NCBI RefSeq assembly: GCF_954871325.1 | Contig: NC_088779.1 | Location: forward strand, 29,186,623-29,250,622 | Source: Gordionus sp. m RMFG-2023 | Taxonomy: Eukaryota; Nematomorpha; Gordioida; Chordodea; Parachordodidae | DNA length: 64,000 bases | Reading direction: 5' to 3' | Position numbers and translations under genes: made by a program | Shown here: positions 13,370-25,412 of the stretch, piece after piece | How positions within the stretch are numbered: the stretch's first letter is position 1 | Layout: every line of letters begins with the position of its first letter | Notes under the pieces: generated by a model | Seen by the model: only the letters and a program-made list of their open reading frames with translations | What the model was told of the DNA's origin: nothing | Database searches by the model: none

Positions 13370-13760
13370 CAGTGGCGTAGCTAGAAATTTTCCTTAGAGG
13401 GGGTCCATACATATAAAAGCCTGGGGATCTTCGCCCCCCAGACCCCCTTTAACGGGCCTTCGGCCCTTTTCCCGGCCTTCGGCCGGGTTTATCTTAAAAA
13501 TTAATAACCATATCTTCGATAATATATAATAAATATATTTTTTAAATTCATCGTAGATTATTCTCAATGACTTTATAATAATACTCCAGAATAATTTCAA
13601 TAGTAATATAATATCCTTTCACAAACATCAAAAAATATAAATATTAATGGTATTTATTTGATATAAAGTCACTTTTAAGTCTTTTGAACGTATAATATAA
13701 AAAAAATTTTGCTCTGGGAGGGGTCCAAACCCGAAAACCACCCTCGTAGCTAAGCCACTG
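13370..13760. mobile_element. hAT-like miniature element with GC hairpins
   Basis: The left end CAGTGGCGTAGCTAG and the right end, which reads CAGTGGCTTAGCTACGA on the complement, are inverted repeats; the element is about 391 bp. Flanks resemble each other (CTACTAC left, CACTACTG right), consistent with a damaged target duplication. Next to the left end lie two GC-rich hairpins with TTCG loops (GGGCCTTCGGCCC and CCCGGCCTTCGGCCGGG at about 13454-13489), beside a G-rich/C-rich pair (AGAGGGGGTCC and CCCCCCAGACCCCC). The interior is AT-rich. The CAGTGGCG-type end is common in non-autonomous hAT elements; the class is inferred. The apparent minus-strand reading frame inside is not a gene. Confidence 0.6.
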
Positions 13761-16100
13761 CACTACTGTCATTTGACAGGTTATTTTTATTTAGATATTT
13801 TTAAAAACAATTGCAAAATCATCTGCTTTTATATATCGGCTCATTGAATGGTTTAACAAATACTGTATTTACATTATATTAATAATTATAATAATTATGT
13901 CAGAATATTAATCATTTGTAAATTATTCAATTATATGTTAAAATTTAAATATTTAACTACTAATAAATGTTCCAAATGTTAAATGTATGTGGAGATTCAA
14001 AATGATATTAATATAATAATTATTTTTTAATTATTTTTAATTTTTCTTCAATAAAATTCCCTGTTAAAATTTGAAGAAAAGTGTTTAATTTTACAAATTT
14101 AAAAAATTATATAGTAAACCTTCAAATCATAATACAATTAGTAGTTTTAGATAGAAAATAAGTTTGGTGCTTTTATAATTATACATGCTTATCTCTATAT
14201 AAATTTAACCAGACCTATTTAATTATAATTATTTAAGATAAAATTGCTTGAAATTAATGTTAATCCAAGTTAAATAAAATATTGGTATAACTTTTAAAAT
14301 ATATTACTATTTAATTCTATCTAAAAAATATTAATTATAGAATAATATAATTTTATTCTTAGACAATTTCAATTAAAAATATTAATATTAATAGAATATT
14401 TATCTTTAGTTTCTCCTAATTCATAAATGTTAAAATAATATAAAAATTAAATTTTATATATTTAATTTCTAAGTTATGTTTTTTTTTCTATTTTATTTTA
14501 GTTATTAGAGGTTAGTCATTAATATATTTTACAAATATCTAAATGTAATGTAAAAAGCGATTTTAATAATTTATTTATTAGGCTTTAATCTATTTAAATA
14601 ATAGAAAGGATTAAGAAGAACACATTTATAATAATTACTAAAGTTATAATAATTTTTACATAATAGATGCCCCTTCTACACAATTTGAAGGTGATAAAAT
14701 TTTCATAGTTTTTCATATGTACTTAAGGTTTATTACAATTTCATAGTCACATTTTAATTTTGGTTAGTTTTCATAAGAAACATATTTTTTAGAGAAAAAT
14801 AATTATATTGTAATATTCCTTTGTATAATTTTGATTTGACCAGAAATATATTCAAACAGTTATAGTAGGCTTATTCAATGAACAGAATTGATAATATATT
14901 ATTCCAATTATTTGCACTGTTAATTAAATTTTCTTTTAACTATTCATACTTGTTTCGAAGTATTCAAATTATTCGATATAATACCTCATTCATAGTTAGC
15001 GCGAATTCGTAGGGAATTATATAGAATACTTTGTATTTGTATTCACCACCCCGAATTTACTCTAATTGAGAATTAGGAGCTATCCTTAATTTATATTTAG
15101 CAAAATAACGCTGCGAAATACACAAAATTTGCTCTATTTTGGGTATTTTATATACTTCATCACGAATTTAGGCTATTTTATAAAAAAATGCATTGTAAAA
15201 TAATTCATAAAATATTGTCAGTATTTTTAGTTGCATCTATTTCGATTAGAAAAATTATATTATAAAATATTAGATGAGAATAAATAATATGCGAATAAAT
15301 TATTAATGAAATTAACATGATTACAAATTTGATTTAATATACCAATCGAATTTTCTAAGGCAAAGAGCTTCACTGTGTCTTCATTAAGGACATATCAAAT
15401 TTGACAGTAAAAAAGTTCCTCCAACAAAATGAATAAATTTAAGAAACAGTTTATGTATCATTTTCAATAAGATTATTTGTCAGATTAAAAATTAATGGTC
15501 ATGATAAATATGGATAAAGAAACATATTTGGAATTATTCTTTAATTAAATCGATTTCGATTTCATAATTTAAATTATTCGATTGATTCTATTTAAATAAT
15601 TTGATTTCAATCTATTAAAATATTTTGTTCCAACTATCCAATTATTCTATTCCAACTATTCCAATAACTTGATTCTCGTTAAATAAAATATTTTAATTTA
15701 TTTGTTAGATTTTACATAATTAGAAAAATAAAATGAATTATTCGTTTTATTCGTGTCAAAAAATGTTTATTAATATATGAATATAATAAAATATTTAATC
15801 TCACTTTTAACTATTTTATTTTATTGGAATTATTTGGAATAAAACAATTAGAATACGCGTTTTCTGAATAGATATAATGAATTGAGTAAACCTACATAAT
15901 ATATTTTAGACAATTTTAGCCATAAAATATTTTGTATTTTGTCATTTATATAAAAAATTTTAAAACAAAATTAATATAAATTAATAGTTTTAAAAATGGT
16001 TAAAGCAAAATTATTCAAAATTTATTGTGAAAAAAATATTCTGTGGCTAGAATAAATTTTCGGTATGTTTTTAAAGTTTTAATTCAATAAAAATTATAAT
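13761..16100. other. AT-rich DNA without a visible gene
   Basis: No protein-like frame or RNA gene seen. A short GC-richer patch near 15000-15060 (AGCGCGAATTCGTAGGGAAT) is not assignable. Confidence 0.4.
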
Positions 16101-16620
16101 TAGAGATGCAAATCACTTTGATACGACATATGCATTCATATTATTTAAATTTAAATTTTTTTTAAACAAACTATTAAGATTTTTCTGGTGAAGATCAAGA
16201 AACAGTAGAGGCAAGGACTTTTACAACACCGGGTAAAATAAATTCAATTTTGAAACAGAATATGTAACTCTACAAATTTTAGGATTTTTTTGTTATATAT
16301 ATATAATTTAATATTAGTCAATTTGGATTTTTCCTTTTATTTATTAATTTTTAAAATTTAAATTTTGTTAAAGGTTAATTTTATCTCTCTCGTTTTAATA
16401 GAAACGTATTATTTAATGTTTAAAAAAAATCTATTCTATTAAGACAATTTCGATGCATTTGTTTTATATTTTTATATGGTAAATCTATAACAAGAAAAAG
16501 TTAATAAACCAATTTACCACCATATAAACATGAGATATATTAATGTGTTATATAAATATTTGAATTATGCTTCTGCGTCTATATACAAACATACAAAATT
16601 GATTTAATTATACAAAAAAG
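16101..16620. repeat. Dispersed ~0.5-kb repeat, copy 1
   Basis: Matches 60590-61085 in the same orientation, 44.5 kb away. Shared words include AATCACTTTGATACGACATA, GATTTTTCTGGTGAAGATC, ACAACACC.GGTAAAATAAAT, TTTTTTTGTTATATATATA, TATTAGTCAAT and ATATACAAACATA. The block with the fewest changes is the 54-57 bp exon-like stretch at 16179-16232. The similarity may continue: 19040-19150 also resembles 61590-61790, in the same order. Confidence 0.75.
16179..16232 (+). CDS. Exon-like 54-bp block
   Basis: Preceded by TTAAG and followed by GTAAAATAA, so it could be a 54-bp exon starting and ending in the same codon phase. With a borrowed G it reads DFSGEDQETVEARTFTTPG. The copy at 60662-60718 reads DFSGEDRKTHEETRTSTTPG; the length difference is exactly one codon and the splice words are kept. 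Against a real exon: flanking non-coding sequence is also clearly homologous between copies, and no partner exon could be found. It may be an exon carried by a duplicated segment or part of a repeat. Confidence 0.3.
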
Positions 16621-17220
16621 ACGATATGAAATACACATTTTCATTTTCAATTTCTTAAAAAACATTGTGTGTTTAATATATTTTGACTTTATAATTACTG
16701 TTTTTATCATATAATTTTAGTTTTAAAATATTTTTATCGAATTTTTTATCCAATAAATTGTGAGCCAATCCCACCAATTTTAAAAATTTATATAAAATAT
16801 GTATATTCAAAACGAATAAATATGATTAAGTTCAAAGGTTCTTAACATTTTATATATTTAGCGAATCCTTTATTTCTAGCTCCACAATTGCGAATACGAA
16901 TACTATTCCGTCAAGTCTCACAAATTAGTCATAATGAAAATTTTATCTAACCCTTTTTAGCTATAACAGAAAAACTTTCTTAAATCGGCTAAAATTTAAT
17001 AGAGAAGTCATTTTAGGGAATAATCTGGTAGGCGGTATTAGTAATTCGGAATATGAGCTGAGCGGTAGTATTAATTGAGAATATATATTTTATTGTAAAC
17101 TATTTTTATTATCGATATTTGATTTATATATTTCTATGTCAAATAAATCTATTTTCATAATATATTAATATAATATAAATTATTATGTTTTAAAAAAAAA
17201 TTTAAAAACAAAAAAAATAT
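16621..17220. other. AT-rich DNA without a visible gene
   Basis: Nothing recognisable. The text is low in G+C with long A/T words. Confidence 0.4.
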
Positions 17221-17338
17221 TTAATTCTTAAATTTTGGCTCAAAATTAGACTCAAGCCAACTCCTGAGCCGGCTTAAACTAACTCCTGAGCCGGATTGAG
17301 CTTAAGCCAATTTTTTGGCTCTTTAACAACAATATTAA
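17221..17338. mobile_element. Partial miniature element end
   Basis: Several GGCTCAA/GAGCC words, including a tandem CTCCTGAGCCGG duplication, lead to CTTTAACAACAATATT, which resembles the right end (TTTAACAACACT) of the element at 7261. Only this end is recognisable. Confidence 0.35.
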
Positions 17339-17844
17339 CTATAGTTTCTCCACTTTAATAAATGACACATCACCGGCCCATATCTTTTGGATAGCATTAA
17401 CTTGCCCATCACATGTTGCCCAAAAATTTGAACACACACTCTTAAACCATTCGACCTTGATGATAACGCCATACGCTAGAATGGCATGTCTCTCATATTC
17501 TAGACGAATGATATACAACTGTTCTGGGACTACACGTTCATTGATTCTGCAGGAAGTCTAACCTCTAATTTTCTGCCATCGAATAGACAGATGTCGTTAA
17601 AAAAAATATGCTGGCAGGCAGTTTTTATACTATGTAATCCCCTGGAAATAATAAAGAAGTCTATCAATTTTTTGAAAGCCATTGGTAAAAAAAAAGAAGA
17701 CTCATTACAGGCGATCCCAACAAAATATTCTACCTTCTTCAGCAGTTTTAGTATGTTAAAATCTTGTTTTATATTTAAATATAACCTACATTTATAAATT
17801 GTGCTTATATAGAATAACGAAATATAGAAGGCTACTTTATTCAT
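17339..17844 (-). pseudogene. Broken coding fragment, unknown protein
   Basis: Two protein-like minus-strand frames abut. The first runs from about 17735 to 17530 and contains VEYFVGIACNESSFFLPMAF and FNDICLFDGRKLEVRLPAES. The second runs from about 17554 to a stop at 17339 and reads ...VVPEQLYIIRLEYERHAILA, YGVIIKVEWFKSVCSNFWAT, then CDGQVNAIQKIWAGDVSFIK. They read as one continuous protein if the frame changes near 17552, where an acceptor-like CTTCCTGCAG occurs. The only matching donor-like word would give a 16-bp intron, so a frameshift in a dead copy is the simpler reading. G+C is well above the flanks. I do not recognise the family; a host gene exon pair, or a gene captured by a transposon, are both possible. 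Confidence 0.4.
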
Positions 17845-20590
17845 TTTTTTTAAATATTTTTTCTTGATACAAATTTATTCTAATTGGGGAATTACATTAA
17901 ATTTTAAAAATAAACTATAACAGATGTCACTAACATTACAAAGAAATACCGAGGTAATTTTTTATTGAAAATATTTAAAAAAGTATCAATAATTTTTTTA
18001 ATTGTATAAAATATTTAATTTTAATATAAAATTTTTATCAAGACACTGGGATAAGAAAAGTCAACCACTTTTCAGGTAAATATTTTATTTTATTGTAAAT
18101 AAGTGAATCATTGAAACTAAAATTTAATTATGGCCTCTATAAAAAACGAATGCCAAATAACTTGTAACATTATTAAATAAAAAAATCTAGCCAATTCATA
18201 ATCTTAGCGAAATTAAAAGCAGAGGTCTCATTATTAATTTAAAGAAACAAAAGTATGAATTATAAGTTTAAAAAAGATGGTAAGGGGAAAAATTTGCTAT
18301 TTAACTAAATTAACATTTTTTAAAACAAAAGTTTTAACAACGTTTATTTCATAATATTACTTTAAAAAAACGACTATCTATTTGAAAGAAAAAAAGGAAG
18401 GAAAGAAAAAAAGAAAGTAAGAAAGCTAAACATATAATCTGATGATCGTTTTTAATTTAGGTGTCACAGTGATAATTCATATTATATGTTAAAAGATATT
18501 TCAAGTATTTTATTTTTGATTGAGACAGAGTAGTATACAGTTTGTTATAATGAATCAATATTAATTAAAATTCTCAATCAAAGAAATTTGCCTAATTAAA
18601 ATAAAGCAAATATCTTTTCAAAAGCTGTCAAATAATTTGATAAGTGCAATATTAATTAGATTTTTAAAGAGGTATTATTTTTTTGATTTTTTTATTTATT
18701 GTGGGTTTTTTTGCCCAAATATTTTTTTCCAAGATTGTCTTGTTTTATATTAAATATTTTTGTTGATAATTAAATAATAGGATATTTAACTATCAGAAAA
18801 TTGATTCTTCGTCACGTTAAATTTCAATAAAGTATTTTGAATAAACTTAAATCTTATATAATTCAAAATAAAAATAGCTTGTATAATTTTTACAATAATT
18901 ATATCTATATTTTTTAAAAATTAGTTAAAAAAAATCAACCAAATGAAGAAGATAATATTGCTGAAGAAATGGAATCAAACAAAACAGATTGATCATCTTG
19001 AGCATTATATTAATTAATTGTGCATTTGTTTTATTTTTTAATAATATAATATATTTAGATTATGGAAATATATTATCATTTATCCTAAAAAATAATTAAA
19101 ACAAACATATGATTATATTTTATATATCAAAACTTTGTGATTAAATAAAAATAAAGGTGACAAATTATTCGGGAAATTTTTTATTAAGAAATGGGTGATA
19201 GTAGGTATTTTAAATTTTTGGATTTATATTTTATTTTCAAGTTTTTTATTGATTGGAGAAGTATTTAAAATATATTGGTAGGTTTAAAATGTTTGGCAGG
19301 TATTTGAAATTTTCGGTCAGTTAATAAATTATTTTCCAGTTTTTGTTATTTATTTGGAGAGTTATAATTTTTTAAACTATTTATTTTAGATCTAAACTAG
19401 CATAAAAAAAGGAAAGCAACATGCTGCAGGAATTTATCTTCTTTATATAATAATGTAAAATATTTTACATATCTCAATTTCTCAAATTCCAATGATATAA
19501 AATTAGAGAAACCTTATCTATAATAGATTTAAAACCTTAAATTATAATGGAACATTCACAAAAAGAAAATATAATATTACCTTAATAAATCAAATAATTT
19601 TTTAATAAGAGTTAGGAGTGTAAAACAGATATCTGTACATTGAGTTAAAATAGAAGGATTTTTTTTCTTTTAAAGCTATAGAAGTATTTATTTTCTTTTA
19701 AAGCTACAAATTTTAAAGAATTTGAAAAATTTTATTAATCATTTAAAAATCACGTTATTATAAAAAATATTAATATTTCATTTTTATCATTTAGTAAGTT
19801 GTTTAAATACTTACATTAAAATATTATTTTAAATGGAAAAAATTAGAACTAATGATAAGCAGTTAACATATTATCAATTTCGTAACTACAGATCAGTTTT
19901 GATCTTGTTAATTTAAATATTATACAAAACTAATCAAGATATAATTTATGTAAATCTGTTAAAAAATTTAAAGATCGCAGACAATTTCACAGCAAATGTA
20001 TTACAGCATTTATATATATTTAGCTCATAAATTGCAAATAATTTTGTAAACTTTCGAAGAACTTTACTCATATATACTATATAGATTTTTCTTAAAAATT
20101 AAATAAATATGCAAAATTTATACCAAAAATATAAACATTATAATAATACATGTAAGTAAATAAGATTTTATTCAGTTATTTACTATTTTTAATGGTGCCC
20201 ATATCTAAAAAGTTGATTTTATTATATATATACTCCAATTAAATATAGGTTGTTTTAGAATAGTAGTTTTATATAATTCTTTATGAATATAAGGTAGGGT
20301 TCAGATGAACAGTGTAATTTTTTTGGTTAAGAAAATTGACATTTTTTAAAAAGAAGCAGAAATTCAAAAAAAACCAATCAAATATTTTTTATATTTTGGT
20401 TAATATTTACGACAGAATTATGTCTTTTAAAACATTTTTAATTTTAAATAGTCTCCTACTGAATTATATTTCTGCAAAGATTTGTGTATTTGTTTTTAAC
20501 AAATTTATTATTTCTGTAATTCAAGCTATAAAAGCTCTCTTAGGGTTAGGGTATGCTCTCCATAAATATAGAACTTTATATTAGATCCTC
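17845..20590. other. AT-rich DNA, minor repeats
   Basis: No gene supported. Contents seen: a purine-rich GAAA/GGAA tract at about 18385-18425; a segment at 19040-19150 (TATATTATCATTTAT ... CAAAACTTTGTGATTA) resembling 61590-61790; and TTAGGGTTAGGG at about 20540, only two telomere-like units. The 82-codon frame at 20336-20584 is mostly Phe, Ile, Leu, Lys and Asn, as expected of AT-rich chance frames. Confidence 0.4.
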
Positions 20591-20599
20591 CTGCAATCA

Positions 20600-20830
20600 A
20601 GAATTAACAACTTTCATATCTAGCAGTCAACTCCATACAAGCACATAAAGACGATCTCATGGAATGAAATTCTTCTATTAAAACTCCTCAAAATAAATTT
20701 AATCGCGCATTGGTATCCGCTTTAACCGATCATACAGAGAGCAAATGAAGGCTTGGCTAACATTGCACCTTCTAGCAAAAAACAAATTAGATTCCAGAAT
20801 ATAAGTGGTAGAATAATTGAAAGTTTATTC
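20600..20830 (+). pseudogene. Degraded coding-like stretch
   Basis: One plus-strand frame reads QLSYLAVNSIQAHKDDLME, a stop, NSSIKTPQNKFNRALVSAL, then TDHTESK and another stop. An adjacent frame continues MKAWLTLHLLAKNKLDSRI. G+C is raised over about 200 bp compared with both sides. Protein-like residue mix with stops inside suggests a decayed gene or transposon piece. No family recognised. Confidence 0.3.
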
Positions 20831-21124
20831 CTTGTTTCGAGGTTTAGAAATAGTTATATCTAATTCTCTACAAAATTATAAAATTTTTATTATAATAATA
20901 AATCTCCAAAAATTTTAAATATTTAATCAATTTGAGTTTAACCTACACGTGTATACTTGTCTAATTTAACCACTCAATGATTAATAAATTGTAAATTGGT
21001 ACACAAGATAGGATAAATTTTTTTTTAAAACTTATAATTATATTAAGATATAAAATTTTATTCATGTATTATTTGTTTATGTTTAAACAATATATTTTAA
21101 CCTTTTTAATATATTATTTGACTA

Positions 21125-21132
21125 GTAAAGAC
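21125..21132. repeat. Target-site duplication, left
   Basis: GTAAAGAC immediately before the hAT element end CAGGGTTGCC. The identical octamer follows the other end at 23531-23538. Eight bases is the duplication length made by hAT transposases. Confidence 0.85.
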
Positions 21133-23530
21133 CAGGGTTGCCATGTCTCCCCTCATCAGCGGGAGACTCCCGCAATTTTTTAGTTTACACGCATACATTT
21201 CTTTCCCGCAAAACTACCGCAATTGGAAATCTCCCGCAAAAATATACAGCTATTTTTTAATTTCTCCCGCAATTTTTTTTAAAAGTTTTTAACTTTTTTA
21301 ATATATAAATAATAATTTTGAGAGAGAGATTTTTATATTTTTAAAATAGATTTTAAATATTTATTCAAAAAACATGTCTAGTTTGTAAATTTCTTTCTAT
21401 CTTATTTTTTATCCAATAATAAATCAACATCATTTCATTCATCAGTACAGGGGAGTATATCAACATCGATTGCAATATAAAAATATTCTCCAAAATAATA
21501 AATAATACATATGCAACTACAGTAGCAGAAATCGTATACATCTATCATGTAGTTCAACATTCACAGAGCTATATCATCACAATGTAGATCGAATCTTTTT
21601 CCCATGATATTTAACGACTCCAATATAAGTGCAAACCTTACTTGTGTAGAACAAAAATGAGTAAGGCTATCACAAGTGTTTTAGTACCTGAATCATAGAG
21701 GCCAATTCTAGACAATTTGAAAGATGGACAACTATGGAATTCTGACAGATGCATCTAATAAGGAAAATATTAAAATATTTCCCCTGATCTTTCGCTATTT
21801 CAATAAGAATAAGAACATTTCAATAAATGTGGTAAATTTTTTTCCTCGGATAGTGAAAAATCTAAAGATGTAGCTAACCACATAATGTAATTATAGCTGA
21901 TTCAGGGTTATCAATGAATTACATGTCAATGCGCTGATGGCAAAAAACAAAGTGTATTACAGAATTGAGGCAGCAAGTGCATGTCGAAATAATTAAGATG
22001 AGATGTTTTAACAAATTTAATTCATCAACTAAAAGAGTTAATGAATTAAAAGAGTTGATGGAGTGGTCTGACTTGGAATGGTGTAAGTTGTTGCGATATA
22101 TAACTATCAGGTGGTTATCATAATACCTGCCATCTATAGAATTTTAAAATTTTACAAACCCTTAAAAAAAATACTTCTTAAATAAAGATTTGAAAAGCTG
22201 TATTTTGAAATTTTGATTATGAAATGGCAGAAGCATTTGAATTAGTTTCACATGTAGGAAATCTACTTCATGCAGTTATATATTCTGTTGCAATCAAAAT
22301 ATTATTTATTAATATAGGTTCACAAAATTATCCTACAGCTCTGTTCATCTCTACTTAAAAATGGATAATAAATTTTATGGCGCTATTGGTAAAAATATTA
22401 TATTAAAATGTTCAAATAATACTCTAATTAATACACATTTAAATGAAGCAGATATTATTATTAAGACAATTTTAGAATATTTAAAATCAAAATTTGATTT
22501 TAATAACTCTATTTACAAATGTATAAATATTATGACCTTGGAACAGAAACTATCAGTTGAGATTTTTGTAATTTAATAAATATATTGAAAATAACGAACA
22601 TTCGAGCTAATGGTTAAACAAATTATAATATGTCATGCCAGGAATTTTATAAATATCTCAATAACCAATTGTAAATCAAAAATTAAGAGCATTACAATAT
22701 CCTCAAACAAGACATCAATGTCTATCGGTATTTTTAAAATATTTGAACATTTTAATAGTTTTAGCAATGGCGCTATAAAATTTATTGTCAACTGTAAAGA
22801 TTAACACATCTGCAGCATAATTTTGTGAATCTTTGTTAAGATTCTTCTGATTGCAACTGCACATTAACAGTATGTAGTAGATTTCCTACATGTGAAATCA
22901 TTCCTAAATATACCTCTGCCATTCATTACTGAAAAAAATTTTCAAAATGTTAGGACAGCTTTTATAATCTTTATTTAAGAAATATTTAAAGATTTATAAA
23001 ATTTTAAAATTCTATAGATGGAGAGTATTAAAGATTCTATCTACATTGTAATGATAAGTAGCTCTGTGAATGTAGTACTACAAGATAAGTGATTACAATA
23101 GCTGCAACCGTAGTTGCATCTGTATTATTTCTTATTTTTGGAGAATATTTTTGTTTTGCAATGGATGTAGATACACTTTCTTGCAATGATTATAATAATG
23201 TGATTGAACAATAATAAATAAAATAATTATCATTGAAATGAGTACAATATTACCTTATTATATATTTAAACGTGATAAGTGATAATTAAGCGCCTATCCC
23301 TATAATGTTATACACACAAACAAGATAGATTTCCAATTGCGGATGTTTTGCGGGACATTGTAAAATTAAAATCGTTTGTTTTTTTTTAAAATTTACCTCT
23401 TTACATTCTTTTTTATAAATTAATATATTTTAATAAATCAAGATGTTATTTTATTTTGAAAAAGTATAAAAAATAATAGGCGAATAATTACGTCAACCCG
23501 CAATTAGAAAATTTTGACCTGGAAACCCTC
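21133..23530. mobile_element. hAT element with long fold-back arms
   Basis: About 2.4 kb between perfect 8-bp target duplications. The left end reads CAGGGTTGCCATGTC and the right end reads GAGGGTTTCCAGGTC on the complement. Inside, the right arm (about 22810-23530) is a shortened inverted copy of the left: CAATTGGAAATCTCCCGC and GATTTCCAATTGCGGATG; GTAGGAAATCTACTTCATGC and GTAGTAGATTTCCTACATGT; CCATCTATAGAATTTTAAAA and its complement near 23000. The left arm alone keeps about 0.5 kb of transposase relic (21736-22190). The middle (22345-22800) is AT-rich. An originally autonomous hAT thus seems to have become a hairpin-like derivative, which moved or was fixed as a unit since its duplications are intact. 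Confidence 0.8.
21736..22190 (+). pseudogene. hAT transposase relic in fold-back element
   Basis: One frame from 21736 reads GILTDASNKENIKIFPLIFR then YFNKNKNISINVV, matching the hAT catalytic-core pattern of the SCAND3/ZBED-like group in which a DASN motif is followed by a Lys-Phe-Pro run. Further on, about 22040-22120, another stretch reads ELKELMEWSDLEWCKLLRYI followed by TIRWLS, the group's Thr-Arg-Trp-Leu-Ser motif with Thr-Ile-Arg here. Several frame breaks and stops separate the motifs and the C-terminal dimerisation part is not seen, so this is non-functional. It lies wholly in the left arm of the 21133-23530 element. Confidence 0.75.
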
Positions 23531-23538
23531 GTAAAGAC
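23531..23538. repeat. Target-site duplication, right
   Basis: GTAAAGAC, identical to 21125-21132. Confidence 0.85.
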
Positions 23539-25240
23539 GCAGGTTAATTTTATTTTAAAGTATTAAAAAACATAAAAAAATTATTGTAACAAAATTATTA
23601 AAGTGAAAATTAAAGAATATTTTCAAAATAAAATTCCTACTAGATTCAGGGAATGGATCTCAAAAAAATAACATCTCAAATATCCCATACTGGATACCCC
23701 ATTCCTTGATAATCATATTAGTCCGATGTTAATAAATTTTTATTTAATTCTATATTATTTATAATTATGCAAACTATATAAAACTTTTCATTAAATAATA
23801 AGTATAATTCTAATAAATATTTTTCAGGAAAGTAAAATAACGGCCTATATAGAATCCATTAGAATCTACAAATAGCAAAATTTTTTGGCTCAGGTTGATT
23901 TGAATTTAGTTGGAGCTCTCGACATGTCTAAATTTGTATCATTCCAGGCTCATTTCCTTATTTTTTCCTTATGTAGTATTGCAAATTACCTAAAAATTTT
24001 AAGTTAGTGATATACATTTTTTCTATTGTAGAATCACTATAGTTATGACTGAAACTAAACTTTTTACGAATAATCATTTAAAAATAAATTCATAATTGTA
24101 GATTTTAAAATAACGATATATACAAATTACCTAATATTATATCAAAATTTTAAAAATCCACGAAGAGAAAGAATCTATTAGAACCATATGTTTAAATTAT
24201 TATTAAATTCATTATATTTATATAATAAGTCAATTTTAAAATTATTTTCTATTAAAATAAATCCAAAATATAATTGTTCTTAACTACCCCAGTTGTTTTC
24301 GGGAATACCCCGAACTTGGGGCAAATTCGGGCAAAAGATGATTCTATTCATTCAGAGAAAAAAAGTAATATTTCAAGTAAAAATAATTTAGCACAATGAA
24401 ATTAAGTGATGGTGGTTCCCACTCTTTTGCGAGGAGTCTATTACACAATTTTATGCCACAGATTTTTTGTCTATATATATATTGCATATTAATATAAAAG
24501 CTATATTAAGATAATATTTAAACCTTCTAGCCTATTTAATTTTAAAATAAAATTAAGAGATAAATCGCATCTCTTAAAAATCAATAGCGCAACAATAGCA
24601 AAATATTACAAAGATACTAATTCAACAATGGGAAGTGATTTCACAGCCTTCCGCCAATCCACCTTTTTTTAAAATCTAGAAATATATCCTATGGCGGCGA
24701 AATATCCAATAATGATGAGGATTTAGGTTTCGTTATAGCAATAAACCTAAAATATAGGAAAATAAAAAAGAAATCAATAAATAATGATCAAAGTAGCAAG
24801 TCATTTAATCAATAAAATTATTATACTTCGAATGTTTTTATTTTCTATTAAAGACGCTGGTTTCCTTTGCCCACCCGTTTGTCCGTTAATGTTTTAGCAA
24901 GCGTCCGGATAAAGAAATTTTTATGGGCCGAGCATGGAATTGAATCCTAAGATCCACCCTATTGACCATATTTTAATAAATTTATGCAGCAACCCTTGAA
25001 CAACTATTGATTAGTTAAAGATGAACTTATCAAGGATCAAAAATCTAAATTTAATCTAGACCATAACATTTAATATCTTGATAATGGCACTATTTTTGGA
25101 GCTTTACCTAGATGGGAGTTTAATATTTTATTTATACCAATTCAAAATATTTAGGCTAAATCATAAACAAAACAAAACATAAAATTTTTATCTAGATAAT
25201 CATACATTTATCTGACTAAAAACTGTGAGTTAAATAATCT
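23539..25240. other. AT-rich DNA with small GC islands
   Basis: No gene supported. Islands: about 24288-24335, with CCCCAGTTG...CCCCGAACTTGGGGC, possibly a relic of the GGGGAGACTGGGG element family; about 24640-24665; and 24860-24980, which holds the tRNA-like piece listed separately. A short inverted pair GGGAATGG/CCATTCC brackets 23651-23705. Confidence 0.35.
24922..24976 (-). other. tRNA-like (SINE-type) fragment
   Basis: On the minus strand the text reads TGGTCAATAGGGTGGATCTT then AGGATTCAATTCCATGCTCG. The second part contains GATTCAATTCC, close to the internal B-box promoter of tRNA genes (GGTTCGANTCC), and the first resembles an A-box, though the spacing is too short for a tRNA. This is typical of a decayed tRNA-derived SINE head. 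No tail or target duplication seen. Confidence 0.25.
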
Positions 25241-25248
25241 AACTCTTT

Positions 25249-25404
25249 TTATAATATCCCTTCTCCTTGTGAAAATCTCTTAAACAAATATTTGATAATA
25301 TCTTTAGCTTGATATCGCAAACATTCTCCGGTCACATTAGACCCATTAAATGATTCGCAAATGCCTATTTGTTCCATAAATATTATATCTCTGTCGTGTA
25401 TCAT
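25249..25404 (-). CDS. Short coding-like ORF, unknown
   Basis: A 51-residue ATG-started frame, MIHDRDIIFMEQIGICESFN then GSNVTGECLRYQAKDIIKYL then FKRFSQGEGIL. The residue mix (Gly, Glu, Asp, Cys, Gln) is unlike the Asn/Lys/Ile/Phe bias of chance frames in this window. No stop interrupts it and the frame is open a few codons further upstream. I do not recognise it. It could be an exon, a small gene, or a transposon piece. It lies head-to-head with the plus-strand frame at 25413. Confidence 0.3.
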   Translation of the reverse strand: MIHDRDIIFMEQIGICESFNGSNVTGECLRYQAKDIIKYLFKRFSQGEGIL

Positions 25405-25412
25405 CACGTTTT

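Noticed and set aside
13394-13600. 68-codon minus-strand ORF
   Set aside because: It lies inside the miniature element and its Gly/Arg/Pro-rich part comes from the GC hairpins.
20536-20551. Telomere-like TTAGGG repeat
   Set aside because: Only two units; expected by chance in such a window.
22361-22804. ORFs in the middle of the fold-back hAT
   Set aside because: AT-biased frames in the unique centre; no transposase motif.
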